Assembly (NCBI GenBank): GCA_934096705.1
Contig: CAKOMR010000006.1
Span: 3,704 to 67,703, forward strand
Direction of reading: 5' to 3'
DNA from: an uncultured Bacilli bacterium
Lineage (GTDB): Bacteria > Bacillota_I > Bacilli_A > RF39 > UBA660
Length of the DNA: 64,000 nt
In this document: positions 8,701 through 16,380 of the stretch, one piece after another
Layout: each line of letters starts with the position of its first letter
Position numbering within the stretch: position 1 is the stretch's first letter
The notes under the pieces: generated by a model
What the model was told of the DNA's origin: nothing
Databases searched by the model: none
Seen by the model: only the letters and a program-made list of their open reading frames with translations
Made by a program: the position numbers and the translations under genes

Positions 8701-8747
8701 TTGAATTTTTTTATATTTTAGATATAATGTAATTGAAACATTTGTTT
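8701..8747 (+). promoter_or_regulatory. Promoter and LexA-like operator of dinB-yolD
   Basis: TTGAAT (8701-8706), 16 bp, TATAAT (8723-8728). A perfect inverted repeat AAAC-ATTT-GTTT (8736-8747) starts 7 bp after the -10 box. It has the layout of the Firmicute SOS box (GAAC-N4-GTTC) with the outer G/C changed. Since the operon encodes an error-prone polymerase, SOS control is a reasonable inference. Confidence 0.6.
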
Positions 8748-8759
8748 GTAAGGAGGATT

Positions 8760-10022
8760 ATGGAAACATTATTTAAAGAAAGACATATTCTTTGTATTGA
8801 TTTAAAAAGTTTTTTTGCTTCATGTGAGTGTATAAGACTTAATAAAGATCCATTTTCATATCCTTTGGTTGTAGCAAATCCTAATCAAGGCGATGGAGCT
8901 ATTACTTTAGCGGTTACGCCATATCTAAAAACTTTAGGAGTCCCCTCTCGAGGAAGAATATTTGAAATAGATAAAAAGATTAAATATGATATAATTATGC
9001 CTCATATGAATTATTACATTGCTAAAAGTAAAGAAGTTGTTAGTGTTTATTTAAATTATGTTGCAAAAGAAGATTTACATATTTATTCAATTGATGAATG
9101 TTTTTTAGACGTTACTCATTACTTAAAATTATATAAAAAAACTGATTATGAACTTGCACTAGAAATTTTAGATAAAGTAAAAAACGTAACTGGTTTAACT
9201 GCAACATGTGGAATTGGTCCAAATATGCTTCTTGCAAAAGTTTCGATGGATATTGAAGCAAAACATAACAAAGATTGCATTAGTAAATGGGGATACGAAG
9301 ATGTACCTACAAAACTGTGGAATATTAAGCCTTTAAGTGGTATGTGGGGCATCGGTAAAAATATGGAAAGAAATTTAAACTCTATGGGCATTTTTTCTAT
9401 TGGAGATTTAGCAAAAATGAAACCGGGTATTTTAAAGGATAAATTTGGAATTATCGGGCTTGAACTTTGGAACCACGCAAATGGTATTGATAATAGTGAA
9501 ATATCTGATTTTAATAAAATTTCTAAAGACAAGTCCTATTCTAACTCACAGGTTTTATTTAAAGATTATAATGAAAATAATATTTTTATAATAATAAATG
9601 AAATGATTGATAACTTAACTGAAAGATTAAGAAAAAATAATAAAGAATGTAAAGTTTTTGGTTTAGGAATAAGTTATTCTAAAAATACACCCGGTGGTTT
9701 TTACCATAATATTAAACTTGATTGTCCGACTGATAAAGCAAGCGATTTTATTAAGTATGCTAATATTATTTTTGATAGATATTATGAAAAACTTCCTATT
9801 AGAAAAGTAACTGTTTGTGCTGGCTCTTTAATTTCTAAAAGTGGCACTCAATTAAATTTATTTGAAAATTATGATGATATAAAAAAAGAAGATAATATCA
9901 ATGATGTAATTGATGAAATTAAGAAAAAATTTGGAAAAAATAGCGTTTTGAAAGCATCAAGTTTATTAAGTGACTCAACAATTAAAGAACGTAATAAAAA
10001 AGTTGGTGGTCATAGTGCATAA
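8760..10022 (+). CDS. dinB: Y-family translesion DNA polymerase (DinB/UvrX type)
   Basis: Error-prone polymerase of 420 aa for bypass of damaged DNA. Palm motif CIDLKSFFASCE near residues 11-22 carries the first metal ligand; SIDECFLDVT near 107 carries the Asp-Glu pair; the helix-hairpin-helix region is around MWGIGKNMERNL. A C-terminal QLNLF resembles the beta-clamp binding motif. ATG at 8760 follows AAGGAGG; the upstream TTG in frame overlaps the operator. It is coupled to yolD by an 8-bp overlap, the UvrX/YqjW-YolD arrangement known from Bacillus and its elements. Confidence 0.93.
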   Translation: METLFKERHILCIDLKSFFASCECIRLNKDPFSYPLVVANPNQGDGAITLAVTPYLKTLGVPSRGRIFEIDKKIKYDIIMPHMNYYIAKSKEVVSVYLNYVAKEDLHIYSIDECFLDVTHYLKLYKKTDYELALEILDKVKNVTGLTATCGIGPNMLLAKVSMDIEAKHNKDCISKWGYEDVPTKLWNIKPLSGMWGIGKNMERNLNSMGIFSIGDLAKMKPGILKDKFGIIGLELWNHANGIDNSEISDFNKISKDKSYSNSQVLFKDYNENNIFIIINEMIDNLTERLRKNNKECKVFGLGISYSKNTPGGFYHNIKLDCPTDKASDFIKYANIIFDRYYEKLPIRKVTVCAGSLISKSGTQLNLFENYDDIKKEDNINDVIDEIKKKFGKNSVLKASSLLSDSTIKERNKKVGGHSA

Positions 10023-10329
10023 TATAGAACGTGGTATTATTAAATGGATGCCTTTTAACTCGGTTATTTCCAGCAAAGAAGTTGTAAATAGTATTTTAAA
10101 AGAAAAAAGTAAAATCAAAATGCCTATTCTTTCTGAAGAACAAGTTATTAATATTGAAAAAACTTTAATATTAGCTTTTTATAGTAATGTAAAAATAAAG
10201 GTTTTTTATTATAAAAATGGAAATATTGAAAATATAAATGGATACATAAAAAAAATAGACCCTACTTATCGTAAAATCTATTTTGAAAATAAAACTATTT
10301 TATTTAATCAAATCATAAAAATTATTTAA
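10015..10329 (+). CDS. yolD: YolD-like protein
   Basis: 104 aa starting at GTG 10015 inside the end of dinB. The signature RGIIKWMPFNS is the conserved RGxxKWxPF motif of the YolD family, which regularly accompanies Y-family polymerases and is thought to assist or regulate them. The upstream in-frame ATG at 9970 lies deep inside dinB and is unlikely. The ribosome site is GGTGG. The 3' end overlaps the convergent repeat-protein gene by 8 bp. Confidence 0.85.
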   Translation: MHNIERGIIKWMPFNSVISSKEVVNSILKEKSKIKMPILSEEQVINIEKTLILAFYSNVKIKVFYYKNGNIENINGYIKKIDPTYRKIYFENKTILFNQIIKII

Positions 10330-11272
10330 CTAAGAAAAAGTTTCTTACAACGAAATAAAGAATTACTAATGCTACAACAACCACTACTACAGTACAAATA
10401 ATTTTAACTGGCTTACTTACTTTAGGTAATTCAGCTTTATTATTGTTTTCTGTTTGTCCTTCCATTACAGGAGCACTTTCCATTACAGGAGCAGTTTGAT
10501 TAAAATTAACATTTTGTGTTACTTCAGGTTGTATTGGTGCTACTGTAGTTTGTGGATTTTCTGCTTGTGTTGAAACTGGAGTTTCAGTTGTTTGAACAGC
10601 AGATGCAGTAACTGGCGCTTGCATTTCAGTATTTTGTACTGGTGTACTTACCTCTTGTTGTACAATTTCTGAAGTAACAGGCGCTACATCACTACTTATA
10701 GGAGTTTCACTAACAGTAGGTGTTGGTGTTTCAACATTAGGCATTTGTACTATAGGCTCAGCTACAGGTGCTTGTTCTACTACTGGAGATTGCATTTCAG
10801 TTGGAGTTTCAACTTCTGGCGTCATAGTAACTGGTGCTACTGGCTCACCATAAGTTTCTGGAGTACTTTCTACTGAAACTTCTGAAGTTGTAACAACTGG
10901 TGTATCAACTATTGGTGATTCAACAGTTGGCATTTGCACTATTGGTTCTGATACAGGTGTATTTTCTACTACTGGAGATTGCATTTCAGTTGGAACTTCA
11001 ACTTCCGGCATCATAGTAACTGGTGCTACTGGTTCACTATAAGTTTCTGGAGTACTTTCTACTGAAACTTCTGGAGTTGTAACAATCGGTGTGTCAATTA
11101 CTGGTTGCTCTACAGCCACTTCACTTACAGATTCATTAAAAGTCTGTGAAGGTGCTACTATCTGTGCAGAAGTTTCCACAGTAGGCATTTGTACAACTGG
11201 TTCTGATACAGGTGCATTATTTTCTTCATTTACTTTTGGTAACTCAATTTTAAAATCGTTATTTTCTTCCAT
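10322..11272 (-). CDS. Tail-anchored Pro/Thr/Val/Glu-rich repeat protein
   Basis: 316 aa. Residues 1-20 are polar; about 20-280 are low complexity with repeated blocks such as EPIVQMPTVE, EVSVESTPETY and PVAPVTM. One hydrophobic helix near the C-terminus (about 291-312) is followed by VK. There is no signal peptide, so the bulk would stay cytoplasmic with a C-terminal anchor, unless it inserts the other way. A 63-residue unit is repeated twice. I do not recognise a family; the position beside spoVAE may be chance. The start has a GAGGT ribosome site. Confidence 0.7.
   Translation of the reverse strand: MEENNDFKIELPKVNEENNAPVSEPVVQMPTVETSAQIVAPSQTFNESVSEVAVEQPVIDTPIVTTPEVSVESTPETYSEPVAPVTMMPEVEVPTEMQSPVVENTPVSEPIVQMPTVESPIVDTPVVTTSEVSVESTPETYGEPVAPVTMTPEVETPTEMQSPVVEQAPVAEPIVQMPNVETPTPTVSETPISSDVAPVTSEIVQQEVSTPVQNTEMQAPVTASAVQTTETPVSTQAENPQTTVAPIQPEVTQNVNFNQTAPVMESAPVMEGQTENNNKAELPKVSKPVKIICTVVVVVVALVILYFVVRNFFLVK
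10715..11092. repeat. Two 189-bp imperfect tandem repeats inside a coding region
   Basis: The same block, marked by TAAGTTTCTGGAGTACTTTC, starts at 10851 and again at 11040, exactly 189 bp (63 codons) apart. The frame is kept, so recombination could change repeat number without breaking the gene. Confidence 0.85.
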
Positions 11273-11302
11273 ATTATCATACCTCTATTATAATTATGAC
11301 AT

Positions 11303-11346
11303 AAAAAAGAAAATATTCCTAGTACTAAATGAATATTTTCTTTTTT
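11303..11346. terminator. Strong hairpin upstream of the repeat-protein gene
   Basis: A 16-bp perfect stem (11303-11318 with 11331-11346) has T runs on both sides. It ends the spoVA operon on the minus strand and separates it from the repeat-protein gene. Confidence 0.8.
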
Positions 11347-11351
11347 TTATG

Positions 11352-11702
11352 TTAATTTTTTGGTTTACAAAATATTGTAATTATAAAAGCAAATACTATT
11401 GCTCCAGTTATTGCTAATGAACTTTTACAAAGAAGTCCTGAAAAAATTCCAATTAACCCACTATTTTCAAAACCTTCCATTCCACCTAAAAAAAGCATAT
11501 TTCCAAAATTCATTATTAATGATGTTGCGCCAATTCCACATTTTTCTATTAAGGATGGATAGATTCCAAAAAATGATAGAAGAGCACCAACTACAGTAAA
11601 AATTGAAGTTATATGTCCCAGAGTTAATTTGGAATTATCAAGTATTATTTGTCCTAACATACAAATGAAACCGGCAAATAAAAACGCATTTAAATAAATC
11701 AT
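11352..11702 (-). CDS. spoVAE: Stage V sporulation protein AE
   Basis: 116-aa membrane protein with about four hydrophobic helices and the conserved segment GGMEGFENSGLIGIFSGLL. Together with SpoVAC and SpoVAD it belongs to the channel complex of the inner spore membrane that moves dipicolinic acid into the forespore and releases it on germination. It overlaps spoVAD by 4 bp and is the last gene of the operon. The AC-AD-AE core is the reduced set typical of Clostridia. Confidence 0.93.
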   Translation of the reverse strand: MIYLNAFLFAGFICMLGQIILDNSKLTLGHITSIFTVVGALLSFFGIYPSLIEKCGIGATSLIMNFGNMLFLGGMEGFENSGLIGIFSGLLCKSSLAITGAIVFAFIITIFCKPKN

Positions 11703-12673
11703 GATATCACCTCAATTTTAACTAAATGACTTATCGCAGGAACCGTTTGATGTTGATTTACTAAAACAGGTGTGTGCAAAGAACCACTTCCCACAAGAAG
11801 AATTTTTTTATAACGTTTATTCTTAAGGATTTTAGTAAAGAATATAAGTGGCAAACAGCAAGGTCCAGAACCACCTGCAAACATATCACTTGCTAAAAAT
11901 ATTTCACTACCAGCATCCATTATTTTTGTTAAGCGACTTCCATAAGCTCTTTCATAATATTCTTTTAAAATTTCTAAACCCACGCTACCTAAATCCCCTG
12001 TTAAAATTAAGTCATAATCTTTCGCATTTTCTTTACCATTTTCTAAAAATGTGTGTATTGTATCAGCGCAGGCTGGAGCCATTATAGCTCCCATATGATT
12101 TACATCATTGATTCCTAAGTTTATAACTTTGCCGATTAGTCCACCAGAAATTTTGATATTTGTTTTATCGTTAGATAGAAGCGCACCAACACTCGCAGTT
12201 AAAGTACATGTTGATGTTTTAGGTTTCGGTGAACCATATTCAACAGGATATCGATATTGTCTTTCGGCAGTTAAATTGTGTGAAGAAGTAAGAGCAATAA
12301 TATTTTTAGCATTTTTACTCTCTATTAGATTTGCTCCTAGTATTACTGATAATGGAAAAGTAGCACAAGCTGCATAAACTCCCACAAAAGGAATTAAATA
12401 ATCCATCATAGTATAACTTGTTATAGCAATCTGATTAATTAAATCTCCACCTACTACATAATTTATACTATTTTCACTTAAATTATTTCTATTTAATAAA
12501 TTTTGAATAACTACTTTTTGCATTTTAATTTCCGCAAGTTCAAAAGTTTTTTCACCAAAATAACTATCTTTAAAACCTAAATCATAATTTGTTATCTTAC
12601 TATCTTTTTCTTTGGGACCTACTAAAGTAAAATAATCTTTAATATAAACATTATTAAATTTAATATTACCCAT
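11699..12673 (-). CDS. spoVAD: Stage V sporulation protein AD
   Basis: 324 aa with a thiolase-like fold, close to the ~338 aa of B. subtilis SpoVAD. Recognisable segments are the GPKEKDS start, VGVYAACATFPLSV, NLTAERQYRYPVEYG and the end segment VLVNQHQTVPAISH. In Bacillus it is the peripheral subunit that binds dipicolinic acid. It overlaps spoVAC by 8 bp and spoVAE by 4 bp. Confidence 0.95.
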   Translation of the reverse strand: MGNIKFNNVYIKDYFTLVGPKEKDSKITNYDLGFKDSYFGEKTFELAEIKMQKVVIQNLLNRNNLSENSINYVVGGDLINQIAITSYTMMDYLIPFVGVYAACATFPLSVILGANLIESKNAKNIIALTSSHNLTAERQYRYPVEYGSPKPKTSTCTLTASVGALLSNDKTNIKISGGLIGKVINLGINDVNHMGAIMAPACADTIHTFLENGKENAKDYDLILTGDLGSVGLEILKEYYERAYGSRLTKIMDAGSEIFLASDMFAGGSGPCCLPLIFFTKILKNKRYKKILLVGSGSLHTPVLVNQHQTVPAISHLVKIEVIS

Positions 12674-13103
12674 AAAATACCACCTTTATTATACATAAGA
12701 AAAATGCAGAAATTATACCATATAATATTACAGAACCCGCTAGTTTAAAAAAATTTGCACCAAGTCCCGTAATCATACCATCTTTTTTATATTCTAAAGC
12801 ACAGCTTGTTATACTATGAGCAAATCCTGTCGTAGGAATAATTAAACCACATTTGGTTTTAATTACCCAATCATCAAAAAATCCAAGTCCTGTAAATAAT
12901 GCTGCAAGAAAAATTATTACTAAACAAACAACACTATAACTCATCATTTTTGAAATACCAAAAGTTAAAACAAGTAATCTTGATAAAATTTGACCACCTA
13001 AGCCTATTAATCCTCCAACTAAAAAAGCTATAAGTGCATTCTTTACTCTTTTTTCTTTAGGATATTTTTCCTTTACAAGTTTTTTATATTCTTCTTTGTC
13101 CAA
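12666..13103 (-). CDS. spoVAC: Stage V sporulation protein AC
   Basis: 145-aa membrane protein. The start MDKEEYKKLVKEKYPKEKR and the segments AFLVGGLIGLGGQ, VPTTGFAHS-like (IPTTGFAHS) and GANFFKLAGSVI match SpoVAC, the mechanosensitive channel component. The start codon is TTG. Its ribosome site GGTGA sits in the 3' arm of a strong hairpin, so translation may be restrained. First gene of the spoVA part of the operon. Confidence 0.95.
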   Translation of the reverse strand: MDKEEYKKLVKEKYPKEKRVKNALIAFLVGGLIGLGGQILSRLLVLTFGISKMMSYSVVCLVIIFLAALFTGLGFFDDWVIKTKCGLIIPTTGFAHSITSCALEYKKDGMITGLGANFFKLAGSVILYGIISAFFLCIIKVVFYG

Positions 13104-13106
13104 AAT

Positions 13107-13144
13107 AAAATCACCATTATTATTATTTTAAATATGGTGATTTT
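13107..13144 (-). promoter_or_regulatory. Hairpin between sigF-like gene and spoVAC: attenuator/terminator covering the ribosome site
   Basis: Perfect 11-bp stem AAAATCACCAT/ATGGTGATTTT with a 16-nt loop, followed on the minus strand by ATTTTG. It can act as a terminator after the sigma-factor gene. Its 3' arm contains GGTGA, the only Shine-Dalgarno for the TTG start of spoVAC, so it can also block translation. Confidence 0.7.
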
Positions 13145-13149
13145 TATAC

Positions 13150-13788
13150 TTATAAAGTCATATACTCTCTCATTTTTTGAATACCTTTTTTCTCATATCT
13201 TGAAACCATTACTTGAGTCATTCTAAGTTTTCTTGCAACTTCACTTTGAGTTAAATCATCAAAATATCTCGATTTAATAATACTCTTTTCGTCTTCAGAA
13301 AGTACACTTAAACCTTCATCTAAGAATAATTTATCATCTAAAGAAGTTCTTTCCTCTTTTTTAATAATATCATATAATGGTGCATTTTCAGCGCTATCTA
13401 AACTCATCACAGCTTGACCTGCTATTACAGCATCATAAATTTTAACTGGATCCATTTCTAAGAAATTTGCAACTTCATTATAACTTGGAACATGGCCAAG
13501 CTTTTGAGCCAAAGAAAATCTAGTTTGTTCAATTAATTTATATAAATTTAAAACTTCTCTATTTATTTTCATACTTCGATTATTAACAAGTAAATACATT
13601 TCTCCATAAATTGAAGTATATGCAAAACTTGAAAACTTTGCTCCATAACTAGGATCATAATTCTTAAAGGCTTTTAATAAACCTAGAACACCTGCTTGAA
13701 ATAAATCTTCTTTCGGATAACCATAAAACTTCTTTGCTATTTCATAAATTAAACCAGCATTTTCGTTAATGATTTGTTCTTTAGTCAT
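13150..13788 (-). CDS. sigF: Sporulation sigma factor, SigF/SigG type
   Basis: 212-aa sigma-70 family protein. Region 2 is EDLFQAGVLGLLKAFKNYD and on to FSSFAYTSIYGEMY; region 3 follows; region 4.2 is LTQSEVARKLRMTQVMVSRY, the form seen in SigF/SigG (QSEVAERLGISQVQVSRLEKK). It is shorter than B. subtilis SigF (255 aa), beginning almost at region 2.1, so the N-terminal part is missing. Its place after a SpoIIAA-like gene and before spoVAC/AD/AE is that of sigF. Only one such sigma is seen here, so SigG cannot be excluded. Confidence 0.85.
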   Translation of the reverse strand: MTKEQIINENAGLIYEIAKKFYGYPKEDLFQAGVLGLLKAFKNYDPSYGAKFSSFAYTSIYGEMYLLVNNRSMKINREVLNLYKLIEQTRFSLAQKLGHVPSYNEVANFLEMDPVKIYDAVIAGQAVMSLDSAENAPLYDIIKKEERTSLDDKLFLDEGLSVLSEDEKSIIKSRYFDDLTQSEVARKLRMTQVMVSRYEKKGIQKMREYMTL

Positions 13789-13791
13789 TTT

Positions 13792-14124
13792 TTAAACCTC
13801 AATTAATTTTGATGCCACTAATTCATTATCAATCTTTTTTATGTGTAATTTATGTAATTTTTTATTTAAATAATCACTTACTTCACAAAAATATATTACT
13901 CCTTTATTACTTTTTATAGCAAACTTTGTATTTAATAAAGCTTCAATTCCAGTTTCATCAATATCCTCTAAAGCATATAAATTGTAAACTAAATATTTAA
14001 TTTTATGTTTTAATATAACTGGCACTAGATAATTATTAACTTTATATGTTGTAGCCCTATTAAGCATTCCATCTAATCTAACAAATAAAATACCTTTATT
14101 GAATTCTAAATTCATTTTTAACAT
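13792..14124 (-). CDS. spoIIAA: SpoIIAA-like STAS anti-anti-sigma factor with Glu at the phosphosite
   Basis: 110-aa STAS-domain protein. LFVRLDGMLNRATTYKV aligns with the RLTGELDHHTAETLK of SpoIIAA, and LVYNLYALEDIDETGIEALL with IVLNLEDLSFMDSSGLGVIL. In B. subtilis the Ser of D-S-S-G at residue 58 is phosphorylated by SpoIIAB; here the same position is Glu (D-E-T-G). There is no spoIIAB between this gene and the sigma gene, which begins 3 bp after its stop codon. The start at 14124 was chosen for AAAGGA. How sigma activity is switched is therefore unclear. Confidence 0.75.
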   Translation of the reverse strand: MLKMNLEFNKGILFVRLDGMLNRATTYKVNNYLVPVILKHKIKYLVYNLYALEDIDETGIEALLNTKFAIKSNKGVIYFCEVSDYLNKKLHKLHIKKIDNELVASKLIEV

Positions 14125-14178
14125 ATTATTTTCCTTTGCTACAAACAATATAGTTCAATTTTTTTATAATTTAAACAA

Positions 14179-14243
14179 CTTCGACAAAAGATATCAAAAG
14201 TTTTAACTGCTTATTAGTTAAAACAAATAAAAATCGACAAAAA
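14179..14243 (-). promoter_or_regulatory. Two Spo0A boxes upstream of the spoIIA-like operon
   Basis: On the minus strand TTTTGTCGAAG (14179-14189) and TTTTTTGTCGA (14233-14243) match the 0A box TTTGTCGAA, about 54 bp apart (five helical turns) and 55-120 bp upstream of the start codon. spoIIA is a direct Spo0A target in Bacillus. A sigma-H or sigma-A promoter could not be placed with confidence. Confidence 0.75.
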
Positions 14244-14260
14244 AAGTAAATAAATCAATA

Positions 14261-15493
14261 TTATTTACTACAAAAATTATAATCATATTTAAAGTTTTTA
14301 TCTAAAACGAAATATTTATTATCAGAGCAATTTATTACATTAAAATATTCTCCTTCATATACACTCATTATTTTATTTTCTGCAAAATAACTAATTTTAA
14401 CAAGTGATAATATAGGATTAAAATCATAATCTTTTGCTGCTTGATTTAAGCTAATTTGTGTACCATCAATTGTATAAATTATATCCTTCATATTAACTAA
14501 ATAATACGTATTTTCATTTAAAAAGATTTCATTTGTCTTAGTATCACTAATTAGCCTTACATCCGTTACTATTTTTTCTTTTACAATATTTAGTTTTTTT
14601 AAATCTTTTTCATTAAAAAAATTATTTAATATACTATCTTTTAATGAATAGTTATTTTTGCCTTTCTTGACGTTACCAGTATATTTACATAATGAATAAT
14701 ATCTATAATTATTAATGCTAGTAAGATAAGTTTTATTTTCTTCTACACATTTTAAATTACTATAATTAACTTTATTTTCATAAATATTATTTAATATTAA
14801 AAATGCATAATAAAGAAAGATTATAAATGATAAATATATGAAAACATAATAAAGAAATTTAAATATTATATTTTCACTTTTCTTTTCAAAAAATAAATCA
14901 TATATAATTTTTTTAAGTCTTGTATTATAAACTATTAAAAAAGTAATTATCACTCCACTTATATTTAAAATAACATCATCAATATCAAATGAACCAATAT
15001 TAGTAAAATATTGAACACTTTCAATTGTTAAAGTTAAAATTAATATAAATAAACCAAAGTATTTGATATTTTTTAATTTTTTACAAATTATTGGAAGCAG
15101 TATTGCTAAAGGTGAAAGCATTAAAAAATTACCTAAAATATTATAAATTGCAAAACTTTTCGAAGTTTTAAATAATTTTACTATTCCAATAAAAGGAATA
15201 ATATTATAGTTACGTAACAAAATTTTATTTGTTGTAAGATAGTTTGCTCTACTTGAAAAAAATACAAAACCTATTAGCATTACAAAATACATTGTTAAAT
15301 AATATATAATAATCTTTTTATCTTTTTCATAATAAATTAAATAAAATAACATTGCTAAAACTGGAAATACTAAAACTAAAATATTTTCAAGTTCTTTTTT
15401 ACCAGTTCCTAAATTTATATTAAAAATAAACATAACAAGAAAATATATAACTATTGATATTATAAAAATAATTAAGTTTAAGTATTTTTTCAT
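14261..15493 (-). CDS. VanZ-like membrane protein with extracytoplasmic C-terminal domain
   Basis: 410 aa. The N-terminal half has about seven membrane helices with VanZ-family motifs: YNIIPFIGI, YNILGNFLMLSPLAILLP and ESVQYFTNIGSFDIDDVILN. Another helix near residue 215-235 is followed by a hydrophilic C-terminal domain of about 170 residues unlike usual VanZ proteins. VanZ gives low-level teicoplanin resistance in enterococci, but most family members have no known role. It follows the DUF1292-like gene by 6 bp, probably as one operon. Confidence 0.75.
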   Translation of the reverse strand: MKKYLNLIIFIISIVIYFLVMFIFNINLGTGKKELENILVLVFPVLAMLFYLIYYEKDKKIIIYYLTMYFVMLIGFVFFSSRANYLTTNKILLRNYNIIPFIGIVKLFKTSKSFAIYNILGNFLMLSPLAILLPIICKKLKNIKYFGLFILILTLTIESVQYFTNIGSFDIDDVILNISGVIITFLIVYNTRLKKIIYDLFFEKKSENIIFKFLYYVFIYLSFIIFLYYAFLILNNIYENKVNYSNLKCVEENKTYLTSINNYRYYSLCKYTGNVKKGKNNYSLKDSILNNFFNEKDLKKLNIVKEKIVTDVRLISDTKTNEIFLNENTYYLVNMKDIIYTIDGTQISLNQAAKDYDFNPILSLVKISYFAENKIMSVYEGEYFNVINCSDNKYFVLDKNFKYDYNFCSK

Positions 15494-15499
15494 AAAATC

Positions 15500-15754
15500 C
15501 TATTTATTAATATTAGTCATACCTTTTATAACTTCATTAAATATTTTTGCAGCTTTTTGCTTTTTTAATTCATCTGTTATATCATTTACTAAATATTTAT
15601 CATCATGAATTTCATATGTTCCAAAAATTACATTAAGTCTATTATTTTCATCATAGGTATTATCTGTATAGAAGATATATTTATATCCTTGACTATCTTC
15701 ATATGTAAACATTAAAAAATATTTTTTACCATCAATTTCTACAATATCTTTCAT
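15500..15754 (-). CDS. DUF1292-like (YrzB-type) small protein
   Basis: 84 aa, acidic, all-beta pattern in the first 55 residues (DIVEIDGKKYFLMFTYEDSQ and YKYIFYTD), resembling the DUF1292 family of small Firmicute proteins. Function unknown. ATG at 15754 follows AGAGGT. Likely cotranscribed with the VanZ-like gene. Confidence 0.55.
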   Translation of the reverse strand: MKDIVEIDGKKYFLMFTYEDSQGYKYIFYTDNTYDENNRLNVIFGTYEIHDDKYLVNDITDELKKQKAAKIFNEVIKGMTNINK

Positions 15755-15802
15755 TCTTACCTCTTTTGCTTATTATAAATTATATTTTTTTATAATTCAA
15801 TT

Positions 15803-15828
15803 AAAAAAAGTGAATTTAATCACTTTTT
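15803..15828 (-). terminator. Terminator of the gene at 15827-16309
   Basis: Stem AAAAGTGA/TCACTTTT with loop, followed on the minus strand by a T run. The hairpin overlaps the stop codon. Confidence 0.75.
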
Positions 15829-16309
15829 ATCTATACAAATTTCTTATAGTAGTTTCAAGCTCTTCTTCCGCTGAAGTACTTGTAGTGCTACTACTTATAC
15901 CATAAAACTCTGATGGCCATCCATAATATGTATCATATGTAAAAGCCATAGGTTCAACAGAATCTTCTTTAGTAACTAATTTCTTTTCAAGTTTTCCTGT
16001 TTCTGAATTAATTGTAACTTCCATATTACTTCTAGATTCTGTTACACAATTTCCAGTCTTAGGATCAAGCGTATAACCTGTAGGTGCTACTTTAATTGTA
16101 TTTGTTTCTTTGTGTTTTTTTGCTTCCTCGATACTATGTTCAATTACTTTATCACCGTATAGTATTTCAAAAGGACATTTTTCAAGTAAATGGTTAGTCT
16201 GTGAATGCAAGACTATACCACTAGCTATTGAAAAAGCAGTTAGTCCTAATCCTAAATATCTAGTGACATTTAATTTTCCCTTTTCTAAATTCCTTTCTTC
16301 ATTTTTCAT
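15827..16309 (-). CDS. Membrane-anchored protein of unknown function
   Basis: 160 aa. A polar N-terminus is followed by one hydrophobic segment (about 17-35, TRYLGLGLTAFSIASGIVL) and a hydrophilic outside or inside domain with only two Cys. I do not recognise the family. It is a single-gene unit with a perfect consensus promoter and AGGGGG ribosome site. That promoter and leader nearly repeat those of the unrelated gene at 53781-54200. Confidence 0.7.
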   Translation of the reverse strand: MKNEERNLEKGKLNVTRYLGLGLTAFSIASGIVLHSQTNHLLEKCPFEILYGDKVIEHSIEEAKKHKETNTIKVAPTGYTLDPKTGNCVTESRSNMEVTINSETGKLEKKLVTKEDSVEPMAFTYDTYYGWPSEFYGISSSTTSTSAEEELETTIRNLYR

Positions 16310-16333
16310 TTTATTTCCCCCTTAATTGCTGTA

Positions 16334-16362
16334 ATTATAGCATATCTTTATAAAACTGTCAA
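16334..16362 (-). promoter_or_regulatory. Consensus promoter shared in sequence with the one at 54227-54255
   Basis: TTGACA (16357-16362), 17 bp, extended -10 TGCTATAAT (16334-16339 for TATAAT). Flanks ATTTGACA, ATATGCTATAAT and TAAGGGGGAAATA also occur at 54200-54260. Confidence 0.85.
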
Positions 16363-16380
16363 ATTATGTAAATTTAGAAG

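Noticed and set aside
10322..11272. A secreted or LPxTG wall protein
   Set aside because: There is no signal peptide and no sorting motif; the only hydrophobic helix is at the C-terminus.
13104..13150. Sigma-G promoter before spoVAC
   Set aside because: GTATA with a loose AAATAATA at about the right spacing is too weak in such AT-rich DNA.
14261..15493. Glycopeptide resistance from the VanZ-like genes
   Set aside because: No vanHAX or vanRS genes are present, and VanZ-family proteins are common without resistance; family name only.
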